Shown: positions 28,380 through 37,547 of the stretch, piece by piece
Layout of the letters: every line of letters begins with the position of its first letter
Numbering within the stretch: the stretch's first letter is position 1
Position numbers and translations under genes: made by a program
The notes under the pieces: generated by a model
The model's database searches: none
What the model saw: the letters and a program-made list of their open reading frames with translations, nothing else
What the model was told of the DNA's origin: nothing
Source of the DNA: Alteromonas profundi
GTDB lineage: Bacteria; Pseudomonadota; Gammaproteobacteria; Enterobacterales; Alteromonadaceae
Direction: 5' to 3'
Assembly (NCBI RefSeq): GCF_010500865.1
Contig: NZ_JAAAWN010000001.1
Location: forward strand, 1 to 64,000
DNA: 64,000 bases

Positions 28380-29081
28380 ATGAACAATGAGTGGTTAACC
28401 GCGTTTGTACTTCATCGCCGTGCTTACCGGGAAACCAGCTATATCGTCGATTTTTTTACCTTAGAACAGGGTAAAGTAAGTGCAGTGGCTAAAGGGGTTC
28501 GAAATAGCAAATCAGATCGAAAGAGTTTGCTGCAACCTTTTCAATCCCTTAAATTGCAGCTTGCGGGTAAATCGGAGCTTAAGAATTTACGTCAGCTTGA
28601 AGGCGCAGCCCCTCCTATTCCGCTTGTGGGTACCGCGCTTTTCTGCGCTATGTATATTAATGAAATCACCAATCGAATTATGCCTGTAGGTTTACCTAGC
28701 GATGGCGCTTTTACTGCGTATACCAACGCATTGACGTCGCTACATCTAGATAGCGATATTGAAGTGTGTCTGCGTCAATTTGAGCGTGCTTTACTTGATG
28801 AAATGGGGTTAATGCCAGATCTCACTACGGATGTAGAATGGGGGGAACCCATTAGCGGCGAGCACCTTTATTCATTGCAACCTGAACTTGGTTTCTGTCG
28901 CGCCCCAAAAGGGCACCGACATGCTCTACCAGGGGCAGCACTTATGTCTCTCGCCCATGACCAATACACCCCGCTAAGTAAGAAAGTGGCGAAAGTTCTT
29001 TATCGGGAGTTGTTAAAGCCATTGGTAGGTGATAAGCCGTTAAAAAGTAGGGAATTATTTGCGCATAGAAAACCTAAATAA
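28380..29081 (+). CDS. recO: DNA repair protein RecO
   Basis: A 233-residue RecO. The N-terminal OB fold is seen as [34 protein letters not shown] in pieces (about 8-42); the helical domain follows. It loads RecA onto SSB-coated DNA with RecR and anneals strands. It heads recO-pdxJ-acpS, a common proteobacterial order. No zinc-finger cysteine cluster is evident, as in other gammaproteobacterial RecO. Confidence 0.93.
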   Translation: MNNEWLTAFVLHRRAYRETSYIVDFFTLEQGKVSAVAKGVRNSKSDRKSLLQPFQSLKLQLAGKSELKNLRQLEGAAPPIPLVGTALFCAMYINEITNRIMPVGLPSDGAFTAYTNALTSLHLDSDIEVCLRQFERALLDEMGLMPDLTTDVEWGEPISGEHLYSLQPELGFCRAPKGHRHALPGAALMSLAHDQYTPLSKKVAKVLYRELLKPLVGDKPLKSRELFAHRKPK

Positions 29082-29224
29082 CCCAGCGTTACGGTTATTT
29101 AATCTGTACTTTTTCCCATGTTTACGGGCAAAAATTTGTTACACTAGTGCTACATAAATTGACCAACGACCCACGTTTCATCTCGCGAGGGGAGTTATTT
29201 CTGTTACAACATAGGTATTTACAG

Positions 29225-29962
29225 ATGAGCTCTATTCTTCTAGGCGTTAATATCGACCACATAGCTACACTTCGTAACGCACGGGGCACATCTTACCCCG
29301 ATCCTGTACATGCAGCTGATATTGCAGAGCGTGCCGGCGCGGATGGGATCACGGTTCATTTACGCGAAGATCGTCGTCACATTAAAGACCGAGATGTACG
29401 CGTGCTTGCGCAAACCATTAACACCCGCTTAAATCTTGAGATGGCGGTGACCGAAGAAATGCTTTCTATCGCTGAGGAAATTAAACCGGTTTTTTGTTGT
29501 CTTGTACCAGAGAAGCGAGAAGAATTGACCACGGAGGGCGGGCTAGACGTAGCGGGTAACCTACCTGTAATGAAGCAAGCATGTGAACGTTTGGCTGCCG
29601 CAAATATAAAGGTGTCACTTTTCATCGACGCTGAGCAGCGCCAAATAGATGCGGCAGTGGCGTGTAATGCCCCCTACATTGAAATACACACGGGGCAATA
29701 TGCCGAAGCAACCAGCGAAGAAGCGCAAGAGAAAGAATTGCAGCGTTTAGTTAGCGGTATTGAATATGCCGATAGCCAAGGGCTAAAAGTTAATGCAGGT
29801 CATGGTTTGCATTACCATAACGTAAAGCCTATTGCCGCTATTCCACAGCTTATTGAGCTAAATATTGGGCACGCCATTATTGCTCGGGCCGCCTTCGATG
29901 GTTTAGCTACCGCTGTGGCAGATATGCGCAAATTGATGCTAGAAGCAAGAGCCGGCATTTAA
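29225..29962 (+). CDS. pdxJ: Pyridoxine 5'-phosphate synthase
   Basis: About 245 residues, a TIM barrel that condenses 1-deoxy-xylulose 5-phosphate with the PdxA product to make pyridoxine phosphate. [22 protein letters not shown] starts the chosen protein in pieces; [16 protein letters not shown] carries catalytic residues and [11 protein letters not shown] the phosphate site. I use ATG 29225 rather than the in-frame TTG at 29147, since family members begin with this segment. Confidence 0.95.
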   Translation: MSSILLGVNIDHIATLRNARGTSYPDPVHAADIAERAGADGITVHLREDRRHIKDRDVRVLAQTINTRLNLEMAVTEEMLSIAEEIKPVFCCLVPEKREELTTEGGLDVAGNLPVMKQACERLAAANIKVSLFIDAEQRQIDAAVACNAPYIEIHTGQYAEATSEEAQEKELQRLVSGIEYADSQGLKVNAGHGLHYHNVKPIAAIPQLIELNIGHAIIARAAFDGLATAVADMRKLMLEARAGI

Positions 29963-29994
29963 GTTATAGTGACATCTAACCTCGGAGAACGTAC

Positions 29995-30372
29995 GTGGGG
30001 ATAGCTGGTTTAGGCACAGATATTGTTGAGTTTGCACGCTTTGAGCGGGAGGGCGAGGTTAATCAACGCCTTGCCAAACGAATTTTAACTGAATACGAAA
30101 TGCAGATTTTTACCCAAAGCCATACCCCCCTTCGCTATTTAGCTAAGCGCTTTGCAGCCAAGGAAGCCACAGTTAAAGCCCTAGGTACGGGTATAGGCAA
30201 TGGAGTAAGTTGGCAGCATGTAGAAGTGCGTAATAATCAATTCGGCGCTCCCTTATTGCATTTTAGCGGTGAAATTGCCCGGCTGTGCGAGGCGCGGGGC
30301 ATCACCCGCAGTTATATTAGTATTTCAGACGAACAGCACTACGCGGTTGCTACCGTGATATTAGAGTTTTAG
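29995..30372 (+). CDS. acpS: Holo-[acyl-carrier-protein] synthase
   Basis: A 125-residue phosphopantetheinyl transferase that activates acyl carrier protein. GLGTDIVEFARFE carries the Mg-binding aspartate and AKRFAAKEATVKALGTGIG the second signature. The start is GTG 29995 after CTCGGAGAACGTAC. It is in the recO-pdxJ-acpS run. Confidence 0.95.
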   Translation: MGIAGLGTDIVEFARFEREGEVNQRLAKRILTEYEMQIFTQSHTPLRYLAKRFAAKEATVKALGTGIGNGVSWQHVEVRNNQFGAPLLHFSGEIARLCEARGITRSYISISDEQHYAVATVILEF

Positions 30373-30388
30373 CAAGAGCGGAGAACAC

Positions 30389-31714
30389 GTGGTTACCTTT
30401 TATAAACCTAAAGGCGATAGCAATAATAAGGCGGCAGCGCCCGTTACCATCGACAGTTTAGATTGGAAAGGCCAGGGCGTAGCAAAGGGCAAAACAATGC
30501 ACTTTGTTAGCGGTGCGCTGCCTGGGGAAACGGTTGCTATTAAGGTAACAAACAGCAATAAAAAAGTGCGCAGCGCACATGCTATCCGAGTCGATAACCC
30601 TTCTTCACACCGCGTAAAGCCTTTCTGTCCGGTTGCATCTCGCTGTGGCGGTTGCCAGCTTCAACATATTGAATCTGAAGCCGCACTATCGTTTCGCAAT
30701 CTAGCTATTAAAGAAATGCTGCAACGTCAGCTTAAGTTTGCTGATGAGGCTTGGCACACGCCTATTAGCGGCCCACGCCCGGCCTATCGTCGAAAAGCGA
30801 GACTGGCTTTAGATGCGCGACAGCCAGAAAAATTTAAGTGTGGGTTTAGAGAACAGCAGGGTAAGGCGGTGGTGGATATACATCAGTGTCCCGTTTTACT
30901 TCCTACTTTAAGTAACTTAATTGCGCCCCTTAAGAAAGTGCTCAATAGCCATGAAAACAAACGTTTTTTAGGGCATGTTAGTTTACTTGCGGGCGATAAT
31001 GTGGCGCAAGTCACTATTAAGCATACGCAAACCTTGGCAAGCCAGTATGTTGATGCCTTTGCAAGCTTTGCCTCACACCATAGGGTGAACCTTTTACTTG
31101 AAGACAGTAAAGGCGCGATACAGCCTGTGTTAGTTCACGCGCCTCTTATTTGCTCTACCCTTGATGGTGCTTATTTAACGCCTGGGCCAAACGATTTTGT
31201 GCAAGTTAACCCTGCTGTGAATCAGCAAATGATTGAACAAGCCATCGCGTGGCTCTCTCCTAGTGAAGGAGAACGTATTGCTGATTGGTTCAGCGGTCTG
31301 GGTAATTTCACATTGCCTATTGCTAAACGAGGGGCACAAGTACAAGCGGTTGAAGGCGTGGCAGAAATGGTGCAAAGGGCTAAGCACAATGCCCGCGAAC
31401 AGGGCATTGATAATGTGCAATGGCTACAGTTAGATTTATTTGATGAAGACTCAGTTGCACATGCGTTAGCCAGTGGTATTGATAAAGTCTTGATAGACCC
31501 CTCTCGTGAAGGCGCGTTGACAGTTAGTCATGCGTTAGTAAAAGCAAAGCCAAGTACGATAGTGTATGTTTCTTGCAACCCGAGTACTTTTTCTCGAGAT
31601 GCAGAGGTGTTGATTGAGGGAGGTTATACAATGGATAGAGCCAAGGTGGTAGAAATGTTTCCCTATACCCAACATATGGAAATGATGGCGCGATTCACAC
31701 GCCAAAGTAAATAG
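30389..31714 (+). CDS. rlmD: 23S rRNA (uracil(1939)-C(5))-methyltransferase RlmD
   Basis: A 441-residue TRAM-domain RNA methyltransferase. TRAM domain about 15-70; the [4Fe-4S] ligands lie in CPVASRCGGCQ with a fourth cysteine in HQCPVL; the methyltransferase domain has DWFSGLGNFTLPIA (SAM site), DPSREGA and the catalytic cysteine in VSCNPSTF. The start is GTG 30389 after GAGCGGAGAAC. relA follows 12 bases later, as in enterobacteria (rumA-relA). Confidence 0.95.
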   Translation: MVTFYKPKGDSNNKAAAPVTIDSLDWKGQGVAKGKTMHFVSGALPGETVAIKVTNSNKKVRSAHAIRVDNPSSHRVKPFCPVASRCGGCQLQHIESEAALSFRNLAIKEMLQRQLKFADEAWHTPISGPRPAYRRKARLALDARQPEKFKCGFREQQGKAVVDIHQCPVLLPTLSNLIAPLKKVLNSHENKRFLGHVSLLAGDNVAQVTIKHTQTLASQYVDAFASFASHHRVNLLLEDSKGAIQPVLVHAPLICSTLDGAYLTPGPNDFVQVNPAVNQQMIEQAIAWLSPSEGERIADWFSGLGNFTLPIAKRGAQVQAVEGVAEMVQRAKHNAREQGIDNVQWLQLDLFDEDSVAHALASGIDKVLIDPSREGALTVSHALVKAKPSTIVYVSCNPSTFSRDAEVLIEGGYTMDRAKVVEMFPYTQHMEMMARFTRQSK

Positions 31715-31726
31715 CGAGTAACGGTT

Positions 31727-33910
31727 ATGGTGTCCACAAGAAAAGTACATGCCGCAGAACGCCCACCATTTGAGGTGTGGCTAGATAGCCTTACCTTAAG
31801 TGAGGAAACGAAAGACAAGTTAAGAAGTGTATCTTCGATACCTGAGCGTTTATTGGTTGGCCAAGAAATGGTAGAAATTTTGTGCCAACTCAATATGGAT
31901 GACGTAACGCTGCAAGCGGCCCTTGTTTTTCCCTATTGCGAGCAGCACAACCTATCTGATGACGATATAGCTCTGGAATTTGGGAGCGAAATTCGCGACC
32001 TTATTGTGGGTGTGCGTCGAATGGATGCCATTAAATCGCTTCACGCGAGAAAAAGAAACGGCTCCTCGTTTAATAACAGCTCAGATGAGCAGCATATCGA
32101 TAGTATACGTCGTATGTTGCTAGCAATGGTAGAAGATGTACGTGCTGTAGTCATTAAGATGGCTGAGCGTATTTGTGCCTTGCAACAGGTTAAAAAAGCC
32201 GATGAAGAAACCCGCGTAATGGTGGCCAGAGAATGTGCAAGTATTTACGCGCCTCTGGCTAACCGTTTAGGTATAGGCCAGCTTAAGTGGGAATTGGAAG
32301 ATTTAGCCTTTCGTTATCTACATCCTATTACCTATAAAAATATCGCCAAGCAACTAGACGGCAAACGTAAAGCGCGGGCTGACTATATCGATGCCATAGT
32401 GGACGATTTGCAATCGGTACTCAATGTGGAAAATATTCGTGCCGAGGTGTACGGGCGACCTAAGCATATTTACAGCATTTGGAAGAAGATGCAGAAAAAG
32501 CGGCTTACCTTTGAGCAGCTTTTTGACATACGCGCCGTACGAATTATTGCCGAGCGTTTGCAAGACTGTTATGCCGCCTTAGGTACAGTACATGCAAGTT
32601 ACAAACACCTTCCAAGTGAGTTTGATGATTATATTGCAACACCTAAGCCCAATGGTTATCAGTCGATTCATACGGTGATACTGGGCCCGGAAGGAAAGCC
32701 TGTTGAAATTCAAATTAGAACCCAGCAAATGCATCAGGATGCAGAGCTTGGGGTAGCAGCTCATTGGAAATATAAAGAGGGGAGTACCGGTAAGCAATCG
32801 GGATACGATGAGCGTATTAACTGGTTAAGACGTATTCTAGCTTGGCAGGAAGAAGTGGCCGAGTCGGGAGATTTAGTTGAAGAGTTGCGCAGCCAAGTAT
32901 TTGACGACAGAGTCTATGTATTTACCCCGAAAGGTGACGTAGTCGACTTACCCCAAGGCGCTACACCTTTAGATTTTGCATACTATATTCACAGTAACGT
33001 AGGTCACCGTTGTATTGGCGCGAAAGTGAATGGACGTATCGTGCCTTTTACCTATCAATTGCACAGCGGCGATCAAATAGAAGTTCTTACCGGTAAAGAG
33101 CTTAACCCTAGTCGAGATTGGATGCACCCCGGGCTAGGTTATGTGCATTCATCACGTGCAAGAGCCACCATTCATACCTATTTTAAAAAGCAAGATAGAG
33201 ATAAAAACCTTACCGCCGGTAAAGAGTTACTAGAGCGCGAATTGCAGCGCGCGCATTTACCGCAAAAAGTGCCTATCGAAGCCTGCGAAAAGCACAACCT
33301 GCAAAGTGTAGATGACCTTTATACCGCTATAGGCGCCGGCGATGTACGCGTGATGCAGGTGATAAACTTTATTCATCAGTTGCATGAGCCTGAACCACAA
33401 ACGCCTGAAATTAGCCCTAAGGTTAAAACCCGAAAAGTGGCGGGGGGCGCGGGTAAGAAAGATGCCATTGTGGTTCAAGGGGTTGGGCACTTAATGAGCC
33501 AATTAGCCAACTGTTGTAAACCTGTTCCTGGTGAACCTATTATGGGCTATATCACCCAGGGGCGCGGGGTAAGTGTGCATAAAGAAAATTGCGATCAGCT
33601 AAACCATTTACTGTCGCAGCACCCAGAACGGCAAATAGAAGTGAATTGGTCAGAGTCACTAAAAGTAGGCTTTGAAACAGCCATCGATATTTTCTGTTTC
33701 GATAGAACCGGCATGTTGCGTGATATCACCACCGTTTTAGCGAATGAAAGCGTGCCCTTGTTAGGCGTTAATAGCTTAAGTGATAAGCACCGCCAAACCG
33801 CACTTATCACCATTTCGGTAGAAGTGCAGGATCTTGACTCCTTGTCTAAAGTGCTCGCTCGATTACGTCAATTAAACGGAGTAACGGATGCCCGGCGAAA
33901 AGCAAATTAA
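31727..33910 (+). CDS. relA: GTP pyrophosphokinase RelA
   Basis: A 727-residue (p)ppGpp synthetase of the stringent response. The N-terminal hydrolase-like domain lacks the His-Asp metal motif (the region reads VFPYCEQHNLSDDDI), as expected of RelA and not SpoT. The synthetase domain has GRPKHIYSIWKKM, RAVRIIAERLQDCY and YIATPKPNGYQSIH; TGS (VFTPKGDVVDLPQGATPLDF), the helical and zinc-finger region with NCCKPVPGE, and a C-terminal ACT domain follow. It is activated by uncharged tRNA on the ribosome. It overlaps mazG by 23 bases. Confidence 0.96.
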   Translation: MVSTRKVHAAERPPFEVWLDSLTLSEETKDKLRSVSSIPERLLVGQEMVEILCQLNMDDVTLQAALVFPYCEQHNLSDDDIALEFGSEIRDLIVGVRRMDAIKSLHARKRNGSSFNNSSDEQHIDSIRRMLLAMVEDVRAVVIKMAERICALQQVKKADEETRVMVARECASIYAPLANRLGIGQLKWELEDLAFRYLHPITYKNIAKQLDGKRKARADYIDAIVDDLQSVLNVENIRAEVYGRPKHIYSIWKKMQKKRLTFEQLFDIRAVRIIAERLQDCYAALGTVHASYKHLPSEFDDYIATPKPNGYQSIHTVILGPEGKPVEIQIRTQQMHQDAELGVAAHWKYKEGSTGKQSGYDERINWLRRILAWQEEVAESGDLVEELRSQVFDDRVYVFTPKGDVVDLPQGATPLDFAYYIHSNVGHRCIGAKVNGRIVPFTYQLHSGDQIEVLTGKELNPSRDWMHPGLGYVHSSRARATIHTYFKKQDRDKNLTAGKELLERELQRAHLPQKVPIEACEKHNLQSVDDLYTAIGAGDVRVMQVINFIHQLHEPEPQTPEISPKVKTRKVAGGAGKKDAIVVQGVGHLMSQLANCCKPVPGEPIMGYITQGRGVSVHKENCDQLNHLLSQHPERQIEVNWSESLKVGFETAIDIFCFDRTGMLRDITTVLANESVPLLGVNSLSDKHRQTALITISVEVQDLDSLSKVLARLRQLNGVTDARRKAN

Positions 33911-34724
33911 CCTACCAGCCACAGAGCGGTTGCTAAGTATTATGGCGCAGCTACGGGATCCTAAACTTGGGTGTCCATGGGATGTGAAGCAAACCATGAA
34001 GAGTCTAACGCGCTATACCATTGAAGAAACCTACGAAGTAGTGGATGCAATTGAAAATAAAGGGTTGAGTGAGGTAAAAGAGGAGTTAGGTGATTTACTC
34101 TTTCAAATTGTTTTTTATGCGCGTATTGCACAAGAACAGCAACACTTTTCTTTTGATGATGTCGCCGATGCGATAAGTCGTAAGCTAATACGCCGACATC
34201 CTCATGTTTTTGCTGCACCTTCAGGGCAGGAAAATAACCTGTCATCAGAGGCCCTCGCCAAGCAGTGGGAGGCGATAAAACAACAAGAAAATGCCCATAA
34301 AAATAATTCGCAAGAGAGTGTTTTAGACAGAGTTCCTAACAATATGCCCGCCTTGATGCACGCGCAGAAATTGCAAAAAGCTTGCGCAAAGGTGGGGTTT
34401 GATTGGCCGCATGTTTTGCCAGTACTGGACAAGGTACAAGAAGAGGTACAAGAAGTACGTGAAGAGCTAGAAGCTAAAACGGTGAACCAACAGGCTTTAG
34501 AAGAAGAAATTGGCGATGCACTATTTGCCATGGTAAATCTGGCGAGACATTGCAATGTGGATGCTGATACCGCGCTGCGTAACGCGAGCAACAAATTTGC
34601 CGCACGCTTTAAACACGTAGAAACGTTAGCACAGAAGCAAAATCGCCCCTTGGCCGATATGCCTTTAAGCGATATGGAAGCTCTGTGGCAAAAAGTGAAA
34701 GCCAAAGAGAAAGGCAATTGTTAG
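33888..34724 (+). CDS. mazG: Nucleoside triphosphate pyrophosphohydrolase MazG
   Basis: A 278-residue two-domain MazG. The first domain has GCPWDVKQT, EETYEVVDAIE and EELGDLLFQIVF; the second repeats the EExxE pattern in EEVQEVREELE and EEIGDALFAMVNLARH. It hydrolyses NTPs to NMP and pyrophosphate; in Escherichia coli it lowers ppGpp and moderates the stringent response. The 23-base overlap with relA implies coupled translation. There is no mazEF toxin-antitoxin pair between relA and mazG here. Confidence 0.95.
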   Translation: MPGEKQINLPATERLLSIMAQLRDPKLGCPWDVKQTMKSLTRYTIEETYEVVDAIENKGLSEVKEELGDLLFQIVFYARIAQEQQHFSFDDVADAISRKLIRRHPHVFAAPSGQENNLSSEALAKQWEAIKQQENAHKNNSQESVLDRVPNNMPALMHAQKLQKACAKVGFDWPHVLPVLDKVQEEVQEVREELEAKTVNQQALEEEIGDALFAMVNLARHCNVDADTALRNASNKFAARFKHVETLAQKQNRPLADMPLSDMEALWQKVKAKEKGNC

Positions 34725-34860
34725 CCTATTTAGGCCGCTTAACTATACCGCAAGCGATATAATTAGCTGCCATCATTACAGTATTTCCCATTCATAATGT
34801 TTTTAATATCAAGGCGCGGTAAAAAAGTGCGCTTGGGTGTGGTTTTTTTACGTTTAGGGG
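34725..34860. other. Gap between mazG and the rplM promoter
   Basis: No gene and no convincing terminator. The whole gap from mazG to rplM is about 300 bases; its second part is the rplM promoter and leader, listed separately. Confidence 0.5.
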
Positions 34861-34861
34861 G

Positions 34862-34889
34862 TTCGCATTTTACTCAATTCCTGTATAAT
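34862..34889 (+). promoter_or_regulatory. rplM-rpsI promoter (sigma-70 type)
   Basis: A perfect -10 hexamer TATAAT (34884-34889) stands 16 bases after TTCGCA (34862-34867, 4 of 6 matches to the -35 consensus). The GC-rich sequence after the -10 (TCGCGCCC) is the kind of discriminator seen at stringently controlled ribosomal promoters, which fits an r-protein operon. Confidence 0.7.
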
Positions 34890-34910
34890 TCGCGCCCTGC
34901 CCAGTTACGC

Positions 34911-34994
34911 CCACCTTTGGGAAGGTGGAAGAATCGGCCGGCTCGAAGGGGTCTTTGTGTTGATTTTATGGTGATTTCTGGTGTTCAGAAATCA
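34911..34994 (+). promoter_or_regulatory. Structured mRNA leader of rplM-rpsI
   Basis: Two hairpins lie between the promoter and rplM: CCACCTT-TGGG-AAGGTGG (34911-34928) and TGATTTCTG-GTGTT-CAGAAATCA (34972-34994). The second ends about 30 bases before the start codon. In Escherichia coli this operon is under control of L13 acting on the leader; whether these hairpins do the same job is inference. Confidence 0.55.
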
Positions 34995-35025
34995 GTAACG
35001 ACGATATTATTCGGGTGATATTTAA

Positions 35026-35454
35026 ATGAAAACTTTTGTTGCTAAACCAGAAACGGTACAACGTGACTGGTATGTGGTAGACGCCACAGACAAAACATTA
35101 GGCCGTTTGGCTTCTGAAATTGCATTGCGCCTTCGTGGTAAGCACAAGCCAGAGTACACGCCTCACGTGGACACTGGTGACTACATTGTAGTTATCAATG
35201 CAGAAAAAATTACGGTTACTGGCCGTAAAGCGCAAGGTAAAAAGTACTACGCGCACAGTGGCTATCCAGGTGGTCTGAAAGAAACAAACTTTGAAAAACT
35301 TCTTGCTTATAAGCCAGAAATGGTTCTTGAGAAAGCAGTTAAAGGTATGTTGCCAAAAGGTCCTCTAGGCCGTGCAATGTTCCGTAAAATGAAAGTTTAT
35401 GCTGGTGCAGAGCACAAGCATACCGCACAGCAACCACAAGTCTTGGACATCTAA
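35026..35454 (+). CDS. rplM: 50S ribosomal protein L13
   Basis: A 142-residue L13, full length: [20 protein letters not shown] at the start, [22 protein letters not shown] in pieces, [13 protein letters not shown] and [12 protein letters not shown]. It is an early-assembly large-subunit protein. rpsI follows 12 bases later with AAGGAG. Codon use is strongly biased as in highly expressed genes. Confidence 0.98.
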   Translation: MKTFVAKPETVQRDWYVVDATDKTLGRLASEIALRLRGKHKPEYTPHVDTGDYIVVINAEKITVTGRKAQGKKYYAHSGYPGGLKETNFEKLLAYKPEMVLEKAVKGMLPKGPLGRAMFRKMKVYAGAEHKHTAQQPQVLDI

Positions 35455-35466
35455 GGAGCAACTGAC

Positions 35467-35859
35467 ATGGCAGATACTCAATACTACGGCACTGGCCGCC
35501 GCAAAAGTTCTACTGCTCGTGTGTTCCTGCGTCCAGGCACAGGTAGCATTAAAGTAAACCAACGTCCTCTTGACGAGTACTTTGGTCGTGAAACCGAGTG
35601 CATGGTTGTTCGTCAGCCACTAGAACTTGTTGAAATGACTGAAAAATTCGACGTATACGTTACGGTTAAAGGTGGTGGTTCTAACGGCCAAGCTGGCGCT
35701 ATTCGCCACGGCCTGACTCGTGCTCTTATGGAGTATGACGAAGCACTACGCCCTGATCTGCGGAAAGCAGGCTTTGTTACTCGTGACGCTCGTCGCGTTG
35801 AACGTAAGAAAGTGGGTCTACATAAAGCACGTAAGCGTCCACAATTCTCAAAACGTTAA
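35467..35859 (+). CDS. rpsI: 30S ribosomal protein S9
   Basis: A 130-residue S9. [19 protein letters not shown] is the N-terminal signature, [19 protein letters not shown] the central one, and the protein ends in KRPQFSKR, the C-terminal tail that reaches the P-site tRNA. A terminator follows at once. In many gammaproteobacteria petABC comes next; here the signalling module is inserted. Confidence 0.98.
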   Translation: MADTQYYGTGRRKSSTARVFLRPGTGSIKVNQRPLDEYFGRETECMVVRQPLELVEMTEKFDVYVTVKGGGSNGQAGAIRHGLTRALMEYDEALRPDLRKAGFVTRDARRVERKKVGLHKARKRPQFSKR

Positions 35860-35881
35860 TTTTTACGTTTTTTGTATTGCA

Positions 35882-35908
35882 AAAACCCGGCTCATGCCGG
35901 GTTTTTTA
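35882..35908 (+). terminator. rplM-rpsI terminator
   Basis: AAAACCCGGC-TCAT-GCCGGGTTTT stem (35882-35905) plus a T-run. Confidence 0.92.
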
Positions 35909-35933
35909 TTGCCTGAAAAAAAGTATAAATTTT

Positions 35934-35961
35934 GGAGGGTTTTGTTTACCGGTGCGTATTA
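35934..35961 (+). promoter_or_regulatory. Candidate ECF-sigma promoter of the sigma factor gene
   Basis: GGAGG (35934-35938), 14 bases, then TGCGTATTA (35953-35961), 32 bases before the GTG start of the sigma gene. The same two boxes with the same 14-base spacing stand in front of the receptor gene at 37548-37575. The CGT core of the second box is typical of -10 elements of iron-starvation type ECF sigma factors. This suggests that the sigma factor directs its own operon and the receptor gene. Confidence 0.65.
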
Positions 35962-35993
35962 TTAGTAAGGTCTAGGTAGAGATAAGAAAGCGT

Positions 35994-36557
35994 GTGAAAA
36001 TTGTTTATCTAAATACACAGTCGAGAGTACCCCAACAGACCAAGGATAACGGGACGCTCTACGACCTTATCAACGAACACGAAGGTGCACTAAGGCGCTT
36101 TATTCGTGTGCGGACCCGAGCTAGTGCCCAGGAAGTGGATGATATACTGCAGGAAATGTATGCGAAGTTATTTTCAATGGAAGGCATGGTAGAGAAAACC
36201 GAGCAACGGCAGGATACATTCAGGAGTTTTTTGTTTACCGTGGTGACGAATCTTATCATCGATCGTGAACGCCGCGCTAAAGTAAGAGCTCGGGATGCCC
36301 ACGAAAGCTTTTCTGAATCACTCTATACTAATTTTGAAAATGAACCGGAAAAGCAAGCAGGTATTGCTGAAAAGCTGTCTGAAGTGGAGCAGGTATTAGA
36401 CACGATAAATCCCTATCATCGTTCCGCGTTTGTGTTATGCCGCGTGGAGGGTAAACCGTACCGAGAGATTAGCGATATATTGGGGGTGTCTGTGAGTACG
36501 GTTGAAAAGTATATTGCGGCAGCACTGACTGCCATAAGAAATAAGGTTTGCGATTGA
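35994..36557 (+). CDS. FecI-type ECF RNA polymerase sigma factor
   Basis: A 187-residue extracytoplasmic-function sigma factor. Region 2 spans about residues 25-95 (LRRFIRVRTRASAQEVDDILQ in pieces, FRSFLFTVVTNLIIDRERR); region 4 about 130-185 (HRSAFVLCRVEGKPYREISDILGVSVSTVEKYI in pieces) with the helix-turn-helix. The start is GTG 35994 after GATAAGAAAGC; GTG is unusual but the upstream sequence offers nothing better. The stop overlaps the FecR-type gene (TGATG). In FecIR systems the sigma factor is released when the receptor signals through FecR. It lies between rpsI and petA, an unusual place. Confidence 0.93.
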   Translation: MKIVYLNTQSRVPQQTKDNGTLYDLINEHEGALRRFIRVRTRASAQEVDDILQEMYAKLFSMEGMVEKTEQRQDTFRSFLFTVVTNLIIDRERRAKVRARDAHESFSESLYTNFENEPEKQAGIAEKLSEVEQVLDTINPYHRSAFVLCRVEGKPYREISDILGVSVSTVEKYIAAALTAIRNKVCD

Positions 36558-37546
36558 TGACGTTAGATACTAACACGCAAAGTGAAATTAATCAGACAGC
36601 GAGTAACTATGTGGTTCGCCTATACTCCGGTGAATTAATCGCAAAAGAGGAGCAGGAGATCCTTAGTTGGTGTGACAAAAGCGAGGCTCATCAAATTGCT
36701 TTTGATGAAGCAATAACAGTATGGGAGGCAGCAAGTCAGTTACCTACTAGTATGAGCCTAAGGGAAAAGCTTGAAGGGCGTTTTTATTATGCCCGCTATA
36801 TAGCCGCGTCTATTGTAGTTGCACTGCTGTGCCTCATTTTCTTTCAACAGGGCAATTTTGGTGGCAAAGCAGAGCCCTTGTCGCCTTCTCAGCATTATAC
36901 TACGGCGATAGGTGAGGTGAGCAATGTCGGTCTGCCTGACGGCTCGATAATTACACTAAATACCGACACAGCCGTTGATGTGAAATTTAGCCCCCAAAAA
37001 AGGGAATTATGGTTACAAAAAGGCGAGGCTTTTTTCGATATAGCTAAAGCCCCCACACGCCCTTTTCTTATCCACACAGGGGGTAAGACAATTCGGGTAG
37101 TGGGCACTAAGTTTAACGTTAAGCTATCCGATAGCGGTTTTGATATCGCTGTTTCCGAAGGGATCGTGGCCATTGAGGAGTCGCAAGTAAGTGAACCGTC
37201 TCATTTTGCTATTAACGTAGAGCCCGTATTGCTTGAAGCCGGGGCAATGGCCACGTTTGATCAAGAAAATACACTAATTGCTAAACAAAATACTGATGTT
37301 GTCGAAAAAGCCCAAAGTTGGCGTTCTGGCTATCTTCGGTTTGATGATGAACGGTTAGATAAAGTGATAGAAAGCTTTAATCGCTACAGAACAAAAAAGA
37401 TAGTGGTAGATGAGGAAGTCTCTAGCATGCGGATCAGCGGCGTTTTCACCCTCTCAGAAGGCGATGCAATCCTTACCGCATTGGAAGCAACATTGCCTAT
37501 TGATGTACAAAAAAATGACAAAAACATTATTGTGGTAAAAAAATAG
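36557..37546 (+). CDS. FecR-type anti-sigma regulator
   Basis: About 329 residues. The cytoplasmic N-terminal DUF4880 domain binds the sigma factor (LYSGELIAKEEQEILSWCD, then HQIAFDEAITVWEAA); one membrane segment is at about 76-95 (YIAASIVVALLCLIFF); the periplasmic FecR domain holds VGLPDGSIITLNTDTAVDV and GEAFFDIAKAPTRPFLIHTG in pieces; the end is DUF4974-like (RYRTKKIVVDEEVSSMRISGVF in pieces). It should receive the signal from the receptor's STN domain and control the sigma factor. Start at ATG 36557, overlapping the sigma stop. The receptor gene follows after the second promoter element. Confidence 0.92.
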   Translation: MTLDTNTQSEINQTASNYVVRLYSGELIAKEEQEILSWCDKSEAHQIAFDEAITVWEAASQLPTSMSLREKLEGRFYYARYIAASIVVALLCLIFFQQGNFGGKAEPLSPSQHYTTAIGEVSNVGLPDGSIITLNTDTAVDVKFSPQKRELWLQKGEAFFDIAKAPTRPFLIHTGGKTIRVVGTKFNVKLSDSGFDIAVSEGIVAIEESQVSEPSHFAINVEPVLLEAGAMATFDQENTLIAKQNTDVVEKAQSWRSGYLRFDDERLDKVIESFNRYRTKKIVVDEEVSSMRISGVFTLSEGDAILTALEATLPIDVQKNDKNIIVVKK

Positions 37547-37547
37547 C

